Assembly (NCBI GenBank): GCA_021793155.1
Contig: JAJYTF010000031.1
Location: 1 to 57,001 of the forward strand
Origin: Pseudomonadota bacterium
Lineage (GTDB): Bacteria > Pseudomonadota > Alphaproteobacteria > Rhodospirillales > Magnetospirillaceae
Length of the DNA stretch: 57,001 nucleotides
Reading direction: 5' to 3'
Both the position numbers and the translations under genes were made by a program. Below the pieces are notes generated by a model. That model did no database searches, had not been told where the DNA came from, and was given only the letters and a program-made list of their open reading frames with translations. Below are positions 9,614-19,047 of this stretch, piece after piece. How positions within the stretch are numbered: position 1 is the stretch's first letter; each line of letters starts with the position of its first letter.

Positions 9614-10033
9614 ATGGCTCTCGACCACCGCCGCCTGAATGCGCTGGCCCTACGGTGCTGGGAACTTCATGACCAAACCCGGGCGACCGTCGCCGCGCTG
9701 GCGAACCCGTCGCTGGTTTCGGGGCCCGAGACAGCAGGCCGGATGCTGCGGCGCATGCAGATCGGGGCCGTCGACATGGTCCTCCTGCACTGCATGGCCT
9801 GGCTTGCCAAGGCCGCCGAGAAAAATCGGCCGGGGAGCAGGTTGGACGTTGACGGCCGAAGCGTCCCGCGGATCTTTCCGCTCGCGGCCCCAATTGATTT
9901 CCAAGACATCGACGATCTGGTCAACCGGATGACCGAAGAGACCCAGCAATTGGTCAGGGACATGGTTGCACTGTATGGCGACCCGTCCGAGAGCATCGAA
10001 CTGCGGCTGCCCTGCGAGGCCTTGGCGGAATAG
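9614..10033 (+). CDS. Hypothetical protein, 139 residues
   Basis: I do not recognise this protein. It starts at an ATG 205 nt after gcdH, behind GGAAGGAC, and ends 46 nt before the convergent hexapeptide-repeat gene. It looks soluble and mainly alpha-helical: MALDHRRLNALALRC near the start, then a helix-rich centre (GRMLRRMQIGAVDMVLLHC), a proline-rich turn and an acidic helix DIDDLVNRMTEETQQLV. No signal peptide or membrane segment is seen. A frame on the opposite strand (9650-10237) overlaps it but resembles no known protein. Its place beside gcdH may be incidental. Confidence 0.5.
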   Translation: MALDHRRLNALALRCWELHDQTRATVAALANPSLVSGPETAGRMLRRMQIGAVDMVLLHCMAWLAKAAEKNRPGSRLDVDGRSVPRIFPLAAPIDFQDIDDLVNRMTEETQQLVRDMVALYGDPSESIELRLPCEALAE

Positions 10034-10079
10034 GCAACGGTGGTCGGGACGAAATGCAAGGGTGGCCGCCTCCGGTGTC

Positions 10080-10670
10080 TCATTCCTCGGGCCAGAACGA
10101 TCCGATGTCGATGCGCCGCCGCCCTGGTTCGGGAAAGGGAAGGGGGTCACAGGCTTCCAGGGTTTCTCGGTAGCGGGTGGCCAGGCGCTGATAGGCGATG
10201 GTGCCGGTCCGCTTCCTGGCGATCTCGGCGTCGTCAAGGGGGCGTACCACCTTGGCCGGAACGCCGGCGGCGAGGTGCCTCGGCGGTACGATGAAGCGGG
10301 CTTTGACGAAGGAAAGGGCGGCGACGATGGCGCTCTCGCCGATGCGGGCGTCGTCGAAAACGATCGCGTTTACGCCGATCAGGGCGTTGCGTCCGACCCG
10401 GCACGCATGCACCACCGCGCCATGCCCGATATGCCCGTCCTCTTCGACCACCGTGTCCATGTACGGTGTGCCGTGCAGCACCGCATTGTCCTGGATGTTG
10501 CAGCCGGCATGCAGAAGGATCGAGGAAAAATCCCCGCGCAGGCTCGCCCCGGGGCCAATGTAGCAGCGGGGGCCGACCTGGACGTCGCCAATGATGACGG
10601 CGGTGGGGTGGACAAATGCGCTGGGGTCGATGACCGGGATGTGCCCTTCGAACGAGTAGACCTGTGCCAC
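10080..10670 (-). CDS. PaaY-like hexapeptide-repeat protein (gamma-carbonic-anhydrase family)
   Basis: A left-handed beta-helix protein of 196 residues, the same length as E. coli PaaY. Repeats run from FVHPTAVIIGDVQVGPRCYIG through GHGAVVHACRVGRNALIGVNAIV. The spaced histidines (HAGCN, HIGHGAVVHAC) are candidate metal ligands. PaaY-type proteins act as thioesterases protecting CoA pools in phenylacetate catabolism, and a comparable housekeeping role for CoA intermediates is plausible here but inferred. The GTG at 10670 is chosen because AAGGAAAT precedes it and the length then matches PaaY; an upstream alternative at 10715 lacks support. It is divergent from hbd. Confidence 0.8.
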   Translation of the reverse strand: MAQVYSFEGHIPVIDPSAFVHPTAVIIGDVQVGPRCYIGPGASLRGDFSSILLHAGCNIQDNAVLHGTPYMDTVVEEDGHIGHGAVVHACRVGRNALIGVNAIVFDDARIGESAIVAALSFVKARFIVPPRHLAAGVPAKVVRPLDDAEIARKRTGTIAYQRLATRYRETLEACDPLPFPEPGRRRIDIGSFWPEE

Positions 10671-10814
10671 AACGATTTCCTTAAGCCTTGGGGTGTGGCT
10701 GATTATAAGGGGCATAAAGGCATTGCGGTACCCCTTTGCGTTTTTCGCGTTGATTCCCCTACTCGGTGAATGGTAATAGAGGGGTCACATTCGGGGCCAG
10801 GGGGAGTTTCCTCG
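10671..10814. promoter_or_regulatory. Divergent spacer between the PaaY-like gene and hbd
   Basis: 144 nt holding promoters for both flanking genes. AAGGGG (10707-10712) and CCCCTT (10731-10736) form an inverted repeat 18 nt apart that could be an operator. The AGGGGGAG ribosome site at 10798-10805 fixes the hbd start at 10815. No clear -35/-10 pair is assignable by eye. Confidence 0.35.
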
Positions 10815-11729
10815 ATGACACATATCAATTCCGCTGCCGATATCGCCGCATCCGAAGCCATCCGCCAGATCGGCGTGATCGGAGCCGGCCAGATGGGAAC
10901 CGGCATTACCCAAGTTTTGGCCCAGGCCGGCTTCACCGTGACGGTACTCGACGTCAGTGAAGAGCGCTTGGCCGCCGCGATTGCCAATATCGGACGCGGA
11001 CTGGATCGCTTGCTCGCCAAGGCGAAGATCACCGAGGGCAACAAGGCCGAGGCACTGGCCCGGATCCGCACCGCCGTCGACTATGCCGCCCTTGCCGAAT
11101 GCGATCTGGTAATCGAGGCCGCCAGCGAGGATGAAGCGGTCAAGCGAGCCATTTTCAAGCAGCTGCTGCCGGTGCTGAAGCCCAGCGCCATCGTCGCCTC
11201 GAACACCTCGTCCATTTCCATCACCCGTCTGGGAAGCGCCACCGACCGGCCGGGCAAGTTCATGGGCATGCATTTCATGAACCCGGTTCCGGTGATGGCG
11301 CTGGTCGAACTGATTCGTGGCATCGCCACTGACGAACAGACCTATCAGCTGGTCCACGGGGTGGTTCGGCGGCTGGGCAAGGTGCCGGTGATGGCGGACG
11401 ATTTTCCCGCCTTCATCGTCAATCGCATCCTGCTGCCGATGATCAATGAGGCCGTCTATACCCTTTATGAGGGCGTGGGTTCGGTCGAATCCATAGACGC
11501 GGCCATGCGCCTTGGTGCCAATCAGCCGATGGGCCCCTTGGAACTCGCCGATTTCATCGGGCTCGATACCTGCCTCGCCATCATGCAAGTTCTCCACGAC
11601 GGCCTGGCGGACACCAAATACCGACCCTGTCCGCTGCTGGTGAAATACGTCGAGGCCGGCTGGCTCGGCCGCAAGACCGGTCGCGGTTTTTACGACTACT
11701 CGGGCGAAAAGCCCGTCGCCACGCGGTAG
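10815..11729 (+). CDS. 3-hydroxyacyl-CoA (3-hydroxybutyryl-CoA) dehydrogenase
   Basis: NAD-dependent 3-hydroxyacyl-CoA dehydrogenase of 304 residues. [14 protein letters not shown] near residue 20 is the Rossmann motif, VIEAASED and [12 protein letters not shown] are typical core segments, and [10 protein letters not shown] supplies the catalytic histidine region. The C-terminal helical domain includes [14 protein letters not shown] and [12 protein letters not shown]. In context it would oxidise 3-hydroxybutyryl-CoA formed from crotonyl-CoA, or 3-hydroxypimelyl-CoA. Size and motifs favour the short-chain HbdA/PaaH group. The ATG at 10815 is supported by a strong ribosome site; an upstream alternative start at 10770 is rejected. 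Confidence 0.88.
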   Translation: MTHINSAADIAASEAIRQIGVIGAGQMGTGITQVLAQAGFTVTVLDVSEERLAAAIANIGRGLDRLLAKAKITEGNKAEALARIRTAVDYAALAECDLVIEAASEDEAVKRAIFKQLLPVLKPSAIVASNTSSISITRLGSATDRPGKFMGMHFMNPVPVMALVELIRGIATDEQTYQLVHGVVRRLGKVPVMADDFPAFIVNRILLPMINEAVYTLYEGVGSVESIDAAMRLGANQPMGPLELADFIGLDTCLAIMQVLHDGLADTKYRPCPLLVKYVEAGWLGRKTGRGFYDYSGEKPVATR

Positions 11730-11741
11730 ACCCGCGTGGCG
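11717..11741 (+). terminator. Hairpin over the hbd stop codon
   Basis: CGCCACGCGG and CCGCGTGGCG form a perfect 10-bp stem with the loop TAGAC, which contains the hbd stop codon. It is GC-rich but not followed by a T-run. It is a likely 3' end or RNA-stability element. Confidence 0.5.
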
Positions 11742-12219
11742 TCCGCGTCTCGCGGTCAGAGTGGCCGCGAGATTGCTCCCCTGCCGGACAGTTTGTGGCC
11801 TCGACCGCTCGTCACGCGGTTGTTCGCTGGAGCGGCCCTGTTCGTTCGGGCTGGCGGCTGTGGCGCCAGTTCGCGCAGCTGGGATTTGCTGGCGGAGCCA
11901 TCAAGCGCCTTGATGGTGCGCTGCCTGATCACGTTCAGTACTCAATCATTCTGGTCGTGGCGGGATAAGGGCGCATCGCAAATGGTGCGCTCGAAGCCAA
12001 AAATAAATAAGGCATTTACATTATCTGGCTGCTTGTAAATGTGGTCACATATTTCGGCGGATTGATTTGCAAATATTTTATTTGCCGAAAACGGTATATT
12101 ACAATACTAGATATGAGTGTGCATCGCGCCTGCATCGTCGGGTTGGCGGCCGTCAATGATACGGTGACGCCGTAAATAGGCACTTTGACGCAATTTGCGG
12201 ACCGGCAAGGGACAAACGC
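11742..12219. promoter_or_regulatory. Non-coding stretch and promoter region of the chemoreceptor gene
   Basis: No convincing gene lies here; an open frame at 11736-12038 has no homology signal. From about 11995 the sequence becomes AT-rich. CATTTACA (12013-12020) and TGTAAATG (12034-12041) form an 8-bp inverted repeat that could be a regulator site. AAGGGAC just before 12220 is the ribosome site for the chemoreceptor. Confidence 0.4.
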
Positions 12220-14208
12220 ATGTCGCTGATCGACAATCTCAGGATCCGTTCGAAGATCCTGCTCATCGTGCTTGGATCTCTCCTTGCCGTGGCTCTGGTT
12301 GCCGGGCTGGGCCTGTACAGTATCTGGGCTGAACTGATGGCTGGCCGCCAAATGAAAGTTCAGCAGCTGACCGAAAGCGCCTATAGCATCCTTGCCTACT
12401 ACGAAGCAGAAGTGCAAGCCGGGCGTCTGTCCGAACAAGACGCCAAGGGTCGCGCCGTGGCTGAATTGCGGGCCGTACGCTACGGCAACGACAATTACTT
12501 CTGGATCAATGACATGGCCGCCCGCATGGTCATGCATCCGATCAAGCCGGAGCTCGACGGCAAGGATGTGTCCGGCATGACCAGCCCCGATGGCTCCCAC
12601 ATCTTCGTCGATATGGCGGCCATCGCCAGCAAGTCCGGAAGTGGGTTTTATTCCTATTATTGGCCAAAGCCGGGATTCGTACGGTCGGTCCGCAAGATCT
12701 CCTATGTCAAGGGATTCGCCCCCTGGGGCTGGGTGATCGGCACCGGTATCTACCTTGACGACGCCGAGGCCGCGTTCCGGCAGGCGGCTCTGGAGTTCGG
12801 CGGTGTGGGCGTGCTGATCGCGATCTTCGGGCTCGTCGCATCGCTGCTGGTGGTGCGACGCGTGACCTGGCCGCTGTCGGTGCTGACCGGGGACATGAAC
12901 CGGCTTGCCCGCAACGAGGTCGACTTCACCGTCAATGGCGTCCTGCGCAAGGACGAACTGGGCGACATGGCCCGCGCCCTGAACATCTTCCGGGACGGCG
13001 AAATCGCCCGGCAGGGGCTGCAGGTGGAACGGCAGAAAGAGCAGGAGATGAAGGATCGGCGGGCCGCCGCCATGGAGCACCTGACCCACGACTTCAATAA
13101 CGGCGTCCGCGGCGTGCTGGACATCATGACCCGGACGGCACACGAGCTGCGCGACGTGGCCCAGGCGATGACCGGGGTAGCCGATGAAACCAGCTCGCGG
13201 TCGACCGTGGTGGCGGCCGCCGCCGAACAGGCTTCGTCCAATGTGCAGACGGTCGCTGCGGCAGCGGAACAACTGGCCGCTTCCGAGAGCGAGATCGCCC
13301 GCCAGATCAGCCGCTCAAGCGAGGTGACCAGCCAGGCCTCGGACGATGCCGAGCGGATCAACGGCATCGTCGGCGGCTTGAGGGACGCCACTCGCCAGAT
13401 CGGCGACATCGTCAACCTGATCAACGATATCGCCAGCCAGACCAACCTGCTGGCGCTGAACGCCACCATCGAGGCGGCGCGGGCCGGCGAGGCCGGCAAA
13501 GGCTTTGCCGTGGTGGCCACCGAAGTGAAGAACCTCGCCAATCAGACGGCCCGCGCCACCGGCGAAATCGACGCGCAGATCAGCGCCGTCCAGGTTGCCG
13601 CCAGCGACGCGGTAAGCGCCATCTCGGGCATCGGCCAGACCATCGTCGAGATCAGTCGGACGGCTGGCGCCATCGCTGCCGCGGTCGAACAGCAGACCGC
13701 CGCCACCAAGGAAATCGCTCGCAACGTCATCGAGGCGTCGACCGGCACCCAGGAGGTGACATCCTCAATCTTCCAGGTGAAGGAAGGTGCCACCCGGACC
13801 GGTGCCACCGCCAGCCAGGTGCTGGCTACCGCGGACCACCTGCTGGACCAGTCGACCAGGCTTTCCGCGGAAGTCACCGATTTCCTCAGCGCGATCAAGC
13901 ATGCCGGTGATCGGCGCCATTTCGAGCGGATTCCGGTAGCGCTCAAAGTTCGCGTGACCGCCGCGGGCCGAGCCGTCGACGCGATGACGGTGGATATTTC
14001 GGCCGGCGGGGCGCGCCTGGATTGCCGACTTGAGGGTGCGGTGGGAACGCCGGTCGTGTTCAAGGTGGCAAATTGGCCGAAGGTGGAAGGACGCATCGTC
14101 GGCATGGAGAATGGGCAGGCCCGAGTGCAGTTCGCCCTCGATTCGGCGACCCGGAAACAGCTGACCAACGAACTGTCGATCCTGGCCGGACATCCTGTGG
14201 CGGCTTGA
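12220..14208 (+). CDS. Methyl-accepting chemotaxis protein with Cache sensor and C-terminal PilZ domain
   Basis: A 662-residue chemoreceptor. TM1 is near residues 13-35. A periplasmic single-Cache domain follows (about 37-186, with [10 protein letters not shown] and [13 protein letters not shown]). TM2 is near 193-213 and HAMP near 214-267. The methyl-accepting coiled coil has the CheA/CheW-binding tip [20 protein letters not shown] near 407. After the signalling domain, RRHFER (565-570) and DISAGG (592-597) form a PilZ signature for cyclic di-GMP binding. The receptor would pass an extracellular signal to CheA while being tuned by c-di-GMP, as described for Azospirillum Tlp1-type receptors. 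Its ligand is unknown; aromatic acids are plausible from context. Confidence 0.9.
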   Translation: MSLIDNLRIRSKILLIVLGSLLAVALVAGLGLYSIWAELMAGRQMKVQQLTESAYSILAYYEAEVQAGRLSEQDAKGRAVAELRAVRYGNDNYFWINDMAARMVMHPIKPELDGKDVSGMTSPDGSHIFVDMAAIASKSGSGFYSYYWPKPGFVRSVRKISYVKGFAPWGWVIGTGIYLDDAEAAFRQAALEFGGVGVLIAIFGLVASLLVVRRVTWPLSVLTGDMNRLARNEVDFTVNGVLRKDELGDMARALNIFRDGEIARQGLQVERQKEQEMKDRRAAAMEHLTHDFNNGVRGVLDIMTRTAHELRDVAQAMTGVADETSSRSTVVAAAAEQASSNVQTVAAAAEQLAASESEIARQISRSSEVTSQASDDAERINGIVGGLRDATRQIGDIVNLINDIASQTNLLALNATIEAARAGEAGKGFAVVATEVKNLANQTARATGEIDAQISAVQVAASDAVSAISGIGQTIVEISRTAGAIAAAVEQQTAATKEIARNVIEASTGTQEVTSSIFQVKEGATRTGATASQVLATADHLLDQSTRLSAEVTDFLSAIKHAGDRRHFERIPVALKVRVTAAGRAVDAMTVDISAGGARLDCRLEGAVGTPVVFKVANWPKVEGRIVGMENGQARVQFALDSATRKQLTNELSILAGHPVAA

Positions 14209-14297
14209 CGAACGGTGTGATTCCTCTCGCGCCGAAAGCCGTTTTCGACGAGGTTCCCCTGGCCGATGCAGGTCAGCTGCGGTCCATTCCGCCAAGA

Positions 14298-14341
14298 ATT
14301 GTTTACTGGGCAAACAAAAAATGGTTGACCTGGTAAACAAT
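14298..14341 (+). promoter_or_regulatory. Tandem palindromic operators upstream of the marR-hcr operon
   Basis: ATTGTTTAC (14298-14306) and GTAAACAAT (14333-14341) form a perfect outer inverted repeat. Inside it TTGTTTACTGGGCAAACAA (14299-14317) is itself a near-perfect palindrome of MarR-operator size, and TTGACCTGGTAAACAA (14325-14340) is a second, weaker one. Position 35-80 nt before the marR gene suggests autoregulation and control of hcrCAB. Confidence 0.6.
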
Positions 14342-14375
14342 AATCACGCACCATAATGCCGTTGATCTGGGTGAG

Positions 14376-14867
14376 GTGAGGCCGGTGGTCAGGCAGGGCG
14401 ATCTCGTCATGGAGCGCGCAGGGGTTCAGGATGCAGGCCTGTCGCTGGGCATGCTTCCGCAGCTGCTGGGCTATCACCTGCGGCGCACGCAGGTCGCGGT
14501 GTTCAAGCATTTCTCCCGGACAGTGGCGATCGAAAACCTGACGCCGGGCCTGTGCGGCATGCTGCAGGTCATCGCCGCCAATCCGGGCCTCAGCCAGAGC
14601 CGCCTGGCCGAGGCGATGGGGGTTGACCGCTCAACCATCGTCAAGGTGGTCAAGCAGTTGGATGCGGCCGGCGTTATCGAGCGGATCGGCTCACCGAGCG
14701 ACCGGCGCAGCAACTGCCTTTATCCAAGTCCGCGCGGACTTGAGGCGGTACGGCAGATGGAAAAGGAAATCGTGCGTCACGAAGGCGAGGTGGCCGCGGG
14801 GTTGTCCGCAGCCGAGCGGGACATGCTGATCGCCCTGTTGAGCCGTGTTTACCGGCAGGCGCAGTGA
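14376..14867 (+). CDS. MarR-family transcriptional regulator
   Basis: A winged-helix regulator (up to 163 residues). The HTH is seen in LSQSRLAEAMGVDRSTIVKV with the wing at IGSPSDRRSNCLYPS. Helices before and after would form the dimer. It lies 64 nt before hcrC on the same strand and behind tandem palindromes, so it probably represses itself and the 4-hydroxybenzoyl-CoA reductase operon and responds to a phenolic acid or its CoA thioester (inferred). The start is uncertain: GTG at 14376 is used, with GTG at 14385 and ATG at 14409 as alternatives that keep the whole DNA-binding domain. Confidence 0.85.
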   Translation: MRPVVRQGDLVMERAGVQDAGLSLGMLPQLLGYHLRRTQVAVFKHFSRTVAIENLTPGLCGMLQVIAANPGLSQSRLAEAMGVDRSTIVKVVKQLDAAGVIERIGSPSDRRSNCLYPSPRGLEAVRQMEKEIVRHEGEVAAGLSAAERDMLIALLSRVYRQAQ

Positions 14868-14931
14868 AGCCCCGGCCGTGTGGTGGTGATCAAGGATCGG
14901 GAACGGAGTGTTCGATGAAGGAGGACAGGCT

Positions 14932-15408
14932 GTGAGGTCGGTATTGTCGCTCACCGTCAATGGCCGGGCCCGAGAGGACCTGGTCGCCGACAACATGCTG
15001 CTGCTCGACTACCTGCGCGAGGTGGCCGGGCTGACCGGCACCAAGCAGGGCTGCGATGGCGGCGAATGTGGGGCCTGCACCGTCCTGGTCGACGACCAGC
15101 CGCGGCTGGCCTGCTCCACCCTGGCCCATCAGGTGGCCGGCAAGAGGATCGAGACCATCGAAGGACTGGCGACGCGCGGACGGCTGTCCGCTCTGCAGCA
15201 GGCCTTCCACGAAAAGCTCGGCACGCAGTGCGGGTTCTGCACGCCGGGCATGATCATGGCCGCCGAGGCCCTGCTGCGCCGCAATCCGGACCCCAGCCGT
15301 GACGAGATCAAGGCCGCATTGTCTGGCAATCTGTGCCGCTGTACAGGCTATGTGAAGATCGTCGAATCGGTGGAAACCGCCGTTCGCGCTCGGGAGGCCG
15401 CGGAATGA
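14932..15408 (+). CDS. hcrC: 4-hydroxybenzoyl-CoA reductase, 2Fe-2S subunit (gamma)
   Basis: The small iron-sulfur subunit (158 residues) of the molybdenum enzyme that reductively removes the 4-hydroxyl group of 4-hydroxybenzoyl-CoA to give benzoyl-CoA. [12 protein letters not shown] holds the plant-ferredoxin-type cysteines. QCGFCTPGM and NLCRCTGY hold the four cysteines of the second 2Fe-2S cluster. A GTG start at 14932 follows AAGGAGG; the frame upstream is not used. The stop overlaps hcrA as ATGA. Size and gene order agree with Thauera hcrCAB and R. palustris hbaBCD. Generic xanthine dehydrogenase is argued against by the 4Fe-4S insertion in hcrB. Confidence 0.92.
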   Translation: MRSVLSLTVNGRAREDLVADNMLLLDYLREVAGLTGTKQGCDGGECGACTVLVDDQPRLACSTLAHQVAGKRIETIEGLATRGRLSALQQAFHEKLGTQCGFCTPGMIMAAEALLRRNPDPSRDEIKAALSGNLCRCTGYVKIVESVETAVRAREAAE

Positions 15409-17723
15409 CCATTCGGACCCTGGAAAAGCGCGAGGCCGGGGCGGTCGGCGTCCGCACCCCGCTGATCGACGGCGTCGACAAGGTTACCGGCAAGGCCAAG
15501 TACACCGCCGACCTGATGGTGCCGGATGCTCTGGTCGGCAAGATCCTGCGCAGCCCGGTAGCCCACGCCCGCATTCTGTCCATCGACACCAGCGCGGCGG
15601 AAGCGCTGGACGGTGTCATGGCCGTCGCCACCGGTGCCGATACGCCGATTCCCTTCGGCGTCCTGCCCATCGCCGAGAACGAGTACCCGCTGGCCCGCGA
15701 CAAGGTCCGCTACCGCGGTGACCCCATCGCCGCCGTGGCGGCGGTCGACGAGGCGACGGCGGACGCGGCGCTGAAACTGATCCGCGTCGAGTACGAGCAT
15801 CTGCCCGTCTACATCGATGCCAGGAAGGCGATGGAGCCGGGGGCGGAACCGCTGCATCAGGACAAGCCGAACAACGTTCTGCGCGAGGTCCATCACGAGT
15901 TCGGCGATATCGAGGCCGGCTTCGCCGCCGCCGATCTGGTGCGCGAGAAGGTATTTCGCTTTGCCGAAGTCAATCATATGCACATGGAGCCGAACGCCAC
16001 CCTTGCCGAGTACGACGGTGACAAGGACTGGCTGACGCTGCATACCACCACCCAGGTGCCGTATTACGTCCACCTGAAGGTTTCATCCTGCCTGCAGGTC
16101 GACCCGTCGCGGGTGCGCGTGGTCAAGCCGTTCCTCGGCGGCGGCTTCGGTGCTCGCACCGAATGCCTGAGCTTCGAGATCATCGCCGGCCTGCTGGCCC
16201 GCAAGGCCAATGGCACTGTCCGCGTGTTGCAGACGCGGGAGGAGACGTTCATCTCCCATCGCGGCCGGCCGGAAGCCGAGATCAGGATGAAGCTGGGGAT
16301 GACCCGGGACGGCAAGATCACCGCCTGCGCCGAGGAGTGCATCCAGCGTGGCGGGGCCTATGCCGGCTATGGCATCATCACCATCCTCTATGCCGGGGCC
16401 TTGCTGCACGGGCTCTACGAAATTCCCAACATCAAATACGACGGCTGGCGGGTCTATACCAACACCCCGCCCTGCGGCGCCATGCGCGGCCATGGCACGG
16501 TCGACGCCCGTGCCGCCTTCGAGGCGCTGTTGAACGAGATGGCCGAGGAACTGGGCCTGGACGCGTTTGCCGTGCGGCGCGCCAACCTGATCCCTTCGGT
16601 GCCGTTCACCACCCTGTACGCGCAGAAGATCATGAGCTACGGGCTGCCGGAATGCCTGGACAAGGTGCTGAAGGCGTCGGGCTGGGCCGAGCGGCGCGGC
16701 AAGATGCCGAAGGGGCGCGGCCTCGGGCTGGCCTGCTCGCATTTCGTCTCGGGCACCTCGACGCCCAAGCATTGGACCGGCGAGCCCCATGCCACGGTAA
16801 ACCTGAAGCTGGACTTCGACGGCGGGGTCACCCTGCTGACCGGCGCCGCTGATATCGGCCAGGGGTCGAACACCATGGCGGCGCAGATGGTCAAGCAGGT
16901 GTTGGGCGTCGATTTGAACCGCATCCGGGTGATTTCCGCCGACAGCGCGGTGACGCCGAAGGACAACGGCAGCTATTCGTCGCGTGTCACCTTCATGGTG
17001 GGTAACGCCGCCATCGACGCCGCCAAGGCACTGCAGCGCATCCTGAACGAGGCAGCGGCGAAGAAGCTGGACGCCCGGCCGGAAGACATCGAATGCGTCG
17101 ACGAGGTGTTCCGTGTCGTCGGCGGTCAACACCCCGGCCTTTCCTTCCACGAAGTGGTGAAGGCGGCGCTGGTCGATACCGGCACCATCACCGTGAAGGG
17201 TACCTTCACGCCGCCGATCGAGTTCCAGGGCGACAAGAAGATCAAGGGAAGCGCCATCGGCGCCACCATGGGATTCTGTTACGCCGCTCAGGTGGTCGAA
17301 GCCTCGGTCGACGAGGTGACCGGCAAGGTTACCGTCCACAAGGTGTGGGTGGCCGTCGACGTCGGCCGCGCGCTCAACCCCCTGGCGGTGGAAGGCCAGA
17401 TCCAGGGCGGCGTGTGGATGGGCATGGGGCAGGCGCTGTCCGAGGAGACCCGCTTCGATCAGGGGCGCATGATCCATTCCAACATTATCGACTATCGGGT
17501 GCCGACCATGGCTGACAGCCCCGATATGGAGGTCATCATCGTCGAGAGCATGGATCCCAACGGGCCGTTCGGCGCCAAGGAGGCCAGCGAAGGCATGCTG
17601 TCGGGCTTCCTGCCCGCCTTGATGGATGCCGTTCACGAGGCCGCTGGCGTGCGCCCCGACGCCCTGCCGCTGACACCCGACCGCATGCTCGATCTGCTCG
17701 AAAGCCGCGAGGCCGCCCAATGA
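15405..17723 (+). CDS. hcrA: 4-hydroxybenzoyl-CoA reductase, molybdopterin subunit (alpha)
   Basis: Large molybdenum-binding subunit of 772 residues (family about 770), xanthine-oxidase superfamily. It starts [16 protein letters not shown] at an ATG overlapping hcrC. Ald_Xan_dh_C-type segments are [22 protein letters not shown] near residue 15, [10 protein letters not shown] (molybdopterin contact) near 245, and AMRGHG near 360. [16 protein letters not shown] near the C-terminus contains the glutamate that aligns with the active-site base of the superfamily. It forms a heterohexamer with HcrB and HcrC in the cytoplasm. Confidence 0.93.
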   Translation: MTIRTLEKREAGAVGVRTPLIDGVDKVTGKAKYTADLMVPDALVGKILRSPVAHARILSIDTSAAEALDGVMAVATGADTPIPFGVLPIAENEYPLARDKVRYRGDPIAAVAAVDEATADAALKLIRVEYEHLPVYIDARKAMEPGAEPLHQDKPNNVLREVHHEFGDIEAGFAAADLVREKVFRFAEVNHMHMEPNATLAEYDGDKDWLTLHTTTQVPYYVHLKVSSCLQVDPSRVRVVKPFLGGGFGARTECLSFEIIAGLLARKANGTVRVLQTREETFISHRGRPEAEIRMKLGMTRDGKITACAEECIQRGGAYAGYGIITILYAGALLHGLYEIPNIKYDGWRVYTNTPPCGAMRGHGTVDARAAFEALLNEMAEELGLDAFAVRRANLIPSVPFTTLYAQKIMSYGLPECLDKVLKASGWAERRGKMPKGRGLGLACSHFVSGTSTPKHWTGEPHATVNLKLDFDGGVTLLTGAADIGQGSNTMAAQMVKQVLGVDLNRIRVISADSAVTPKDNGSYSSRVTFMVGNAAIDAAKALQRILNEAAAKKLDARPEDIECVDEVFRVVGGQHPGLSFHEVVKAALVDTGTITVKGTFTPPIEFQGDKKIKGSAIGATMGFCYAAQVVEASVDEVTGKVTVHKVWVAVDVGRALNPLAVEGQIQGGVWMGMGQALSEETRFDQGRMIHSNIIDYRVPTMADSPDMEVIIVESMDPNGPFGAKEASEGMLSGFLPALMDAVHEAAGVRPDALPLTPDRMLDLLESREAAQ

Positions 17724-18700
17724 CCAACCTGCCCGATTTCCGCTACGTCAGGCCCACCAGTGTCGATGACGCGGTCAAGGCCCTGGCCGCTCCGGGAGCG
17801 CTGCCGATTGCCGGAGCCACCGATCTGCTGCCAAATCTTCGACGCGGGTTGAAACAGCCCGAGGCGCTGGTCGACCTCACCGCCATCGGCGGGCTGGCTA
17901 TGCTCGAAGAAACGGCCGAGGGCTGGCTCATCGGGGCGGGGTTGCCGCTGGCCGCCCTGGCCGACCATCCGTCGCTCAGCCGCCATCTGCCGGTGCTGGC
18001 CGAGGCCGCGCGGGCGGTCGCCGGCCCGACCCATCGGGCCGCCGGCACGGTGGGCGGCAACCTCTGCCAGGATACCCGCTGCATTTTCTACAATCAGAGC
18101 GAATGGTGGCGTTCGGGCAACGGCTACTGCCTGAAATACCAGGGTGACCGCTGCCATGTGGCGCCTAAGACCTCGCGCTGTTTCGCCACCTATCGCGGCG
18201 ACCTGGCGCCGGCCCTGCTGGTACTCGGCGCCGAGGCGGAGCTGGCGTCGGCCGGAGGGCGCCGCAACCTTCCCCTGGCCCAGCTGTTCCAGGATGACGG
18301 CGCTGCCCACCTGACACTGGCGCCGGGAGAAATCCTGGTCGCGGTGAAGGTGCCGCGCAACGACCGTCTGGTAGCGGGCTATGCCAAATTGAGGGTGCGC
18401 GATTCCATCGATTTCCCTCTGGTCGGCGTCGCCGCGGCCCTTGAGCGTGACGGCGATCGTCTGGTCCGCTTGCGCCTTGCCATCACCGGAACCAATTCGG
18501 CACCGTTGGCGGTTTCCACCGAGGGCCTGGAGGGCGAGGCGTGGGATGAGAAGACGGCCAAGGCCTTGGCCGACCGCCTGAACAAGACGGCAAAGCTGCA
18601 GAACACCACGACGATTGGCATGAAATACCGGCGCCGGGTGTTGCTGGCGGCGGCACGGCGGCTGATCGACGGGCTGTGGGAGCAAGGGAAGGCGCCATGA
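17720..18700 (+). CDS. hcrB: 4-hydroxybenzoyl-CoA reductase, FAD/4Fe-4S subunit (beta)
   Basis: A 326-residue FAD-binding subunit of the CO-dehydrogenase/xanthine-oxidase type. [16 protein letters not shown] and [13 protein letters not shown] are flavin-contact segments. The insertion spanning roughly residues 116-156 contains several cysteines ([25 protein letters not shown]). This matches the loop that holds an extra 4Fe-4S cluster in 4-hydroxybenzoyl-CoA reductase and lets it run in the reductive direction; ordinary xanthine dehydrogenases lack it. The start overlaps hcrA by 4 nt and the end overlaps the XdhC-like gene by 4 nt. Confidence 0.92.
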   Translation: MTNLPDFRYVRPTSVDDAVKALAAPGALPIAGATDLLPNLRRGLKQPEALVDLTAIGGLAMLEETAEGWLIGAGLPLAALADHPSLSRHLPVLAEAARAVAGPTHRAAGTVGGNLCQDTRCIFYNQSEWWRSGNGYCLKYQGDRCHVAPKTSRCFATYRGDLAPALLVLGAEAELASAGGRRNLPLAQLFQDDGAAHLTLAPGEILVAVKVPRNDRLVAGYAKLRVRDSIDFPLVGVAAALERDGDRLVRLRLAITGTNSAPLAVSTEGLEGEAWDEKTAKALADRLNKTAKLQNTTTIGMKYRRRVLLAAARRLIDGLWEQGKAP

Positions 18701-19047
18701 GCCAGTTCCCGTCTGCTCCCTTCTGCGGCGCGGACGACGATGCCATCCTCGGCCAGTTGGGCGCCTGGCTGGACGAGGGGCGGGGGGTGGCATTGGCCAC
18801 GGTGACGAAAATCTGGGGCTCGGCACCACTGCCGGTGGGCAGCCATCTTGCGGTCGAGGAGGGTGGCGCCTTCGTCGGCTCGGTGTCGGGCGGATGCATC
18901 GAAGGGGCGGTAATATCGGCAGCCCTGGAGGCCATCGCCGATGGCAAGCCGCGCAGCCTGGAATTCGGCGTCACCGACGAACAAGCCTGGCAGGTCGGCT
19001 TGGCCTGCGGCGGCACCATCGGCATCTATGTCGAGCGCGTCCGATGA
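18697..19047 (+). CDS. XdhC-family N-terminal domain protein (CoxI-like)
   Basis: A 116-residue protein equal to the N-terminal domain of XdhC, a chaperone that delivers sulfurated molybdenum cofactor to xanthine-oxidase-family enzymes. LATVTKIWGSAPLPVGSHLAV and VSGGCIEGAV are the family signatures; the latter has the conserved cysteine, and LACGGTIGI closes the domain. The usual C-terminal Rossmann domain is encoded by the next gene, joined by an ATGA overlap. Embedded between hcrB and the cofactor cytidylyltransferase, it most likely matures HcrA. Confidence 0.88.
   Translation: MSQFPSAPFCGADDDAILGQLGAWLDEGRGVALATVTKIWGSAPLPVGSHLAVEEGGAFVGSVSGGCIEGAVISAALEAIADGKPRSLEFGVTDEQAWQVGLACGGTIGIYVERVR

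Noticed and set aside
9650-10237. 195-codon minus-strand frame overlapping the 139-residue hypothetical gene
   Set aside because: Pro/Arg/Gly-rich, and it would overlap the end of the PaaY-like gene in another frame on the same strand. The plus-strand frame has a better start signal.
11736-12038. 100-codon open frame after hbd
   Set aside because: It starts inside the hairpin over the hbd stop, has no good ribosome site and runs into AT-rich promoter DNA.
16083-17720. 545-codon open frame on the minus strand
   Set aside because: It lies wholly inside hcrA, whose motifs and overlaps with hcrC and hcrB are unambiguous. The antisense frame is His/Gly/Gln-rich, typical of shadow frames in GC-rich genes.
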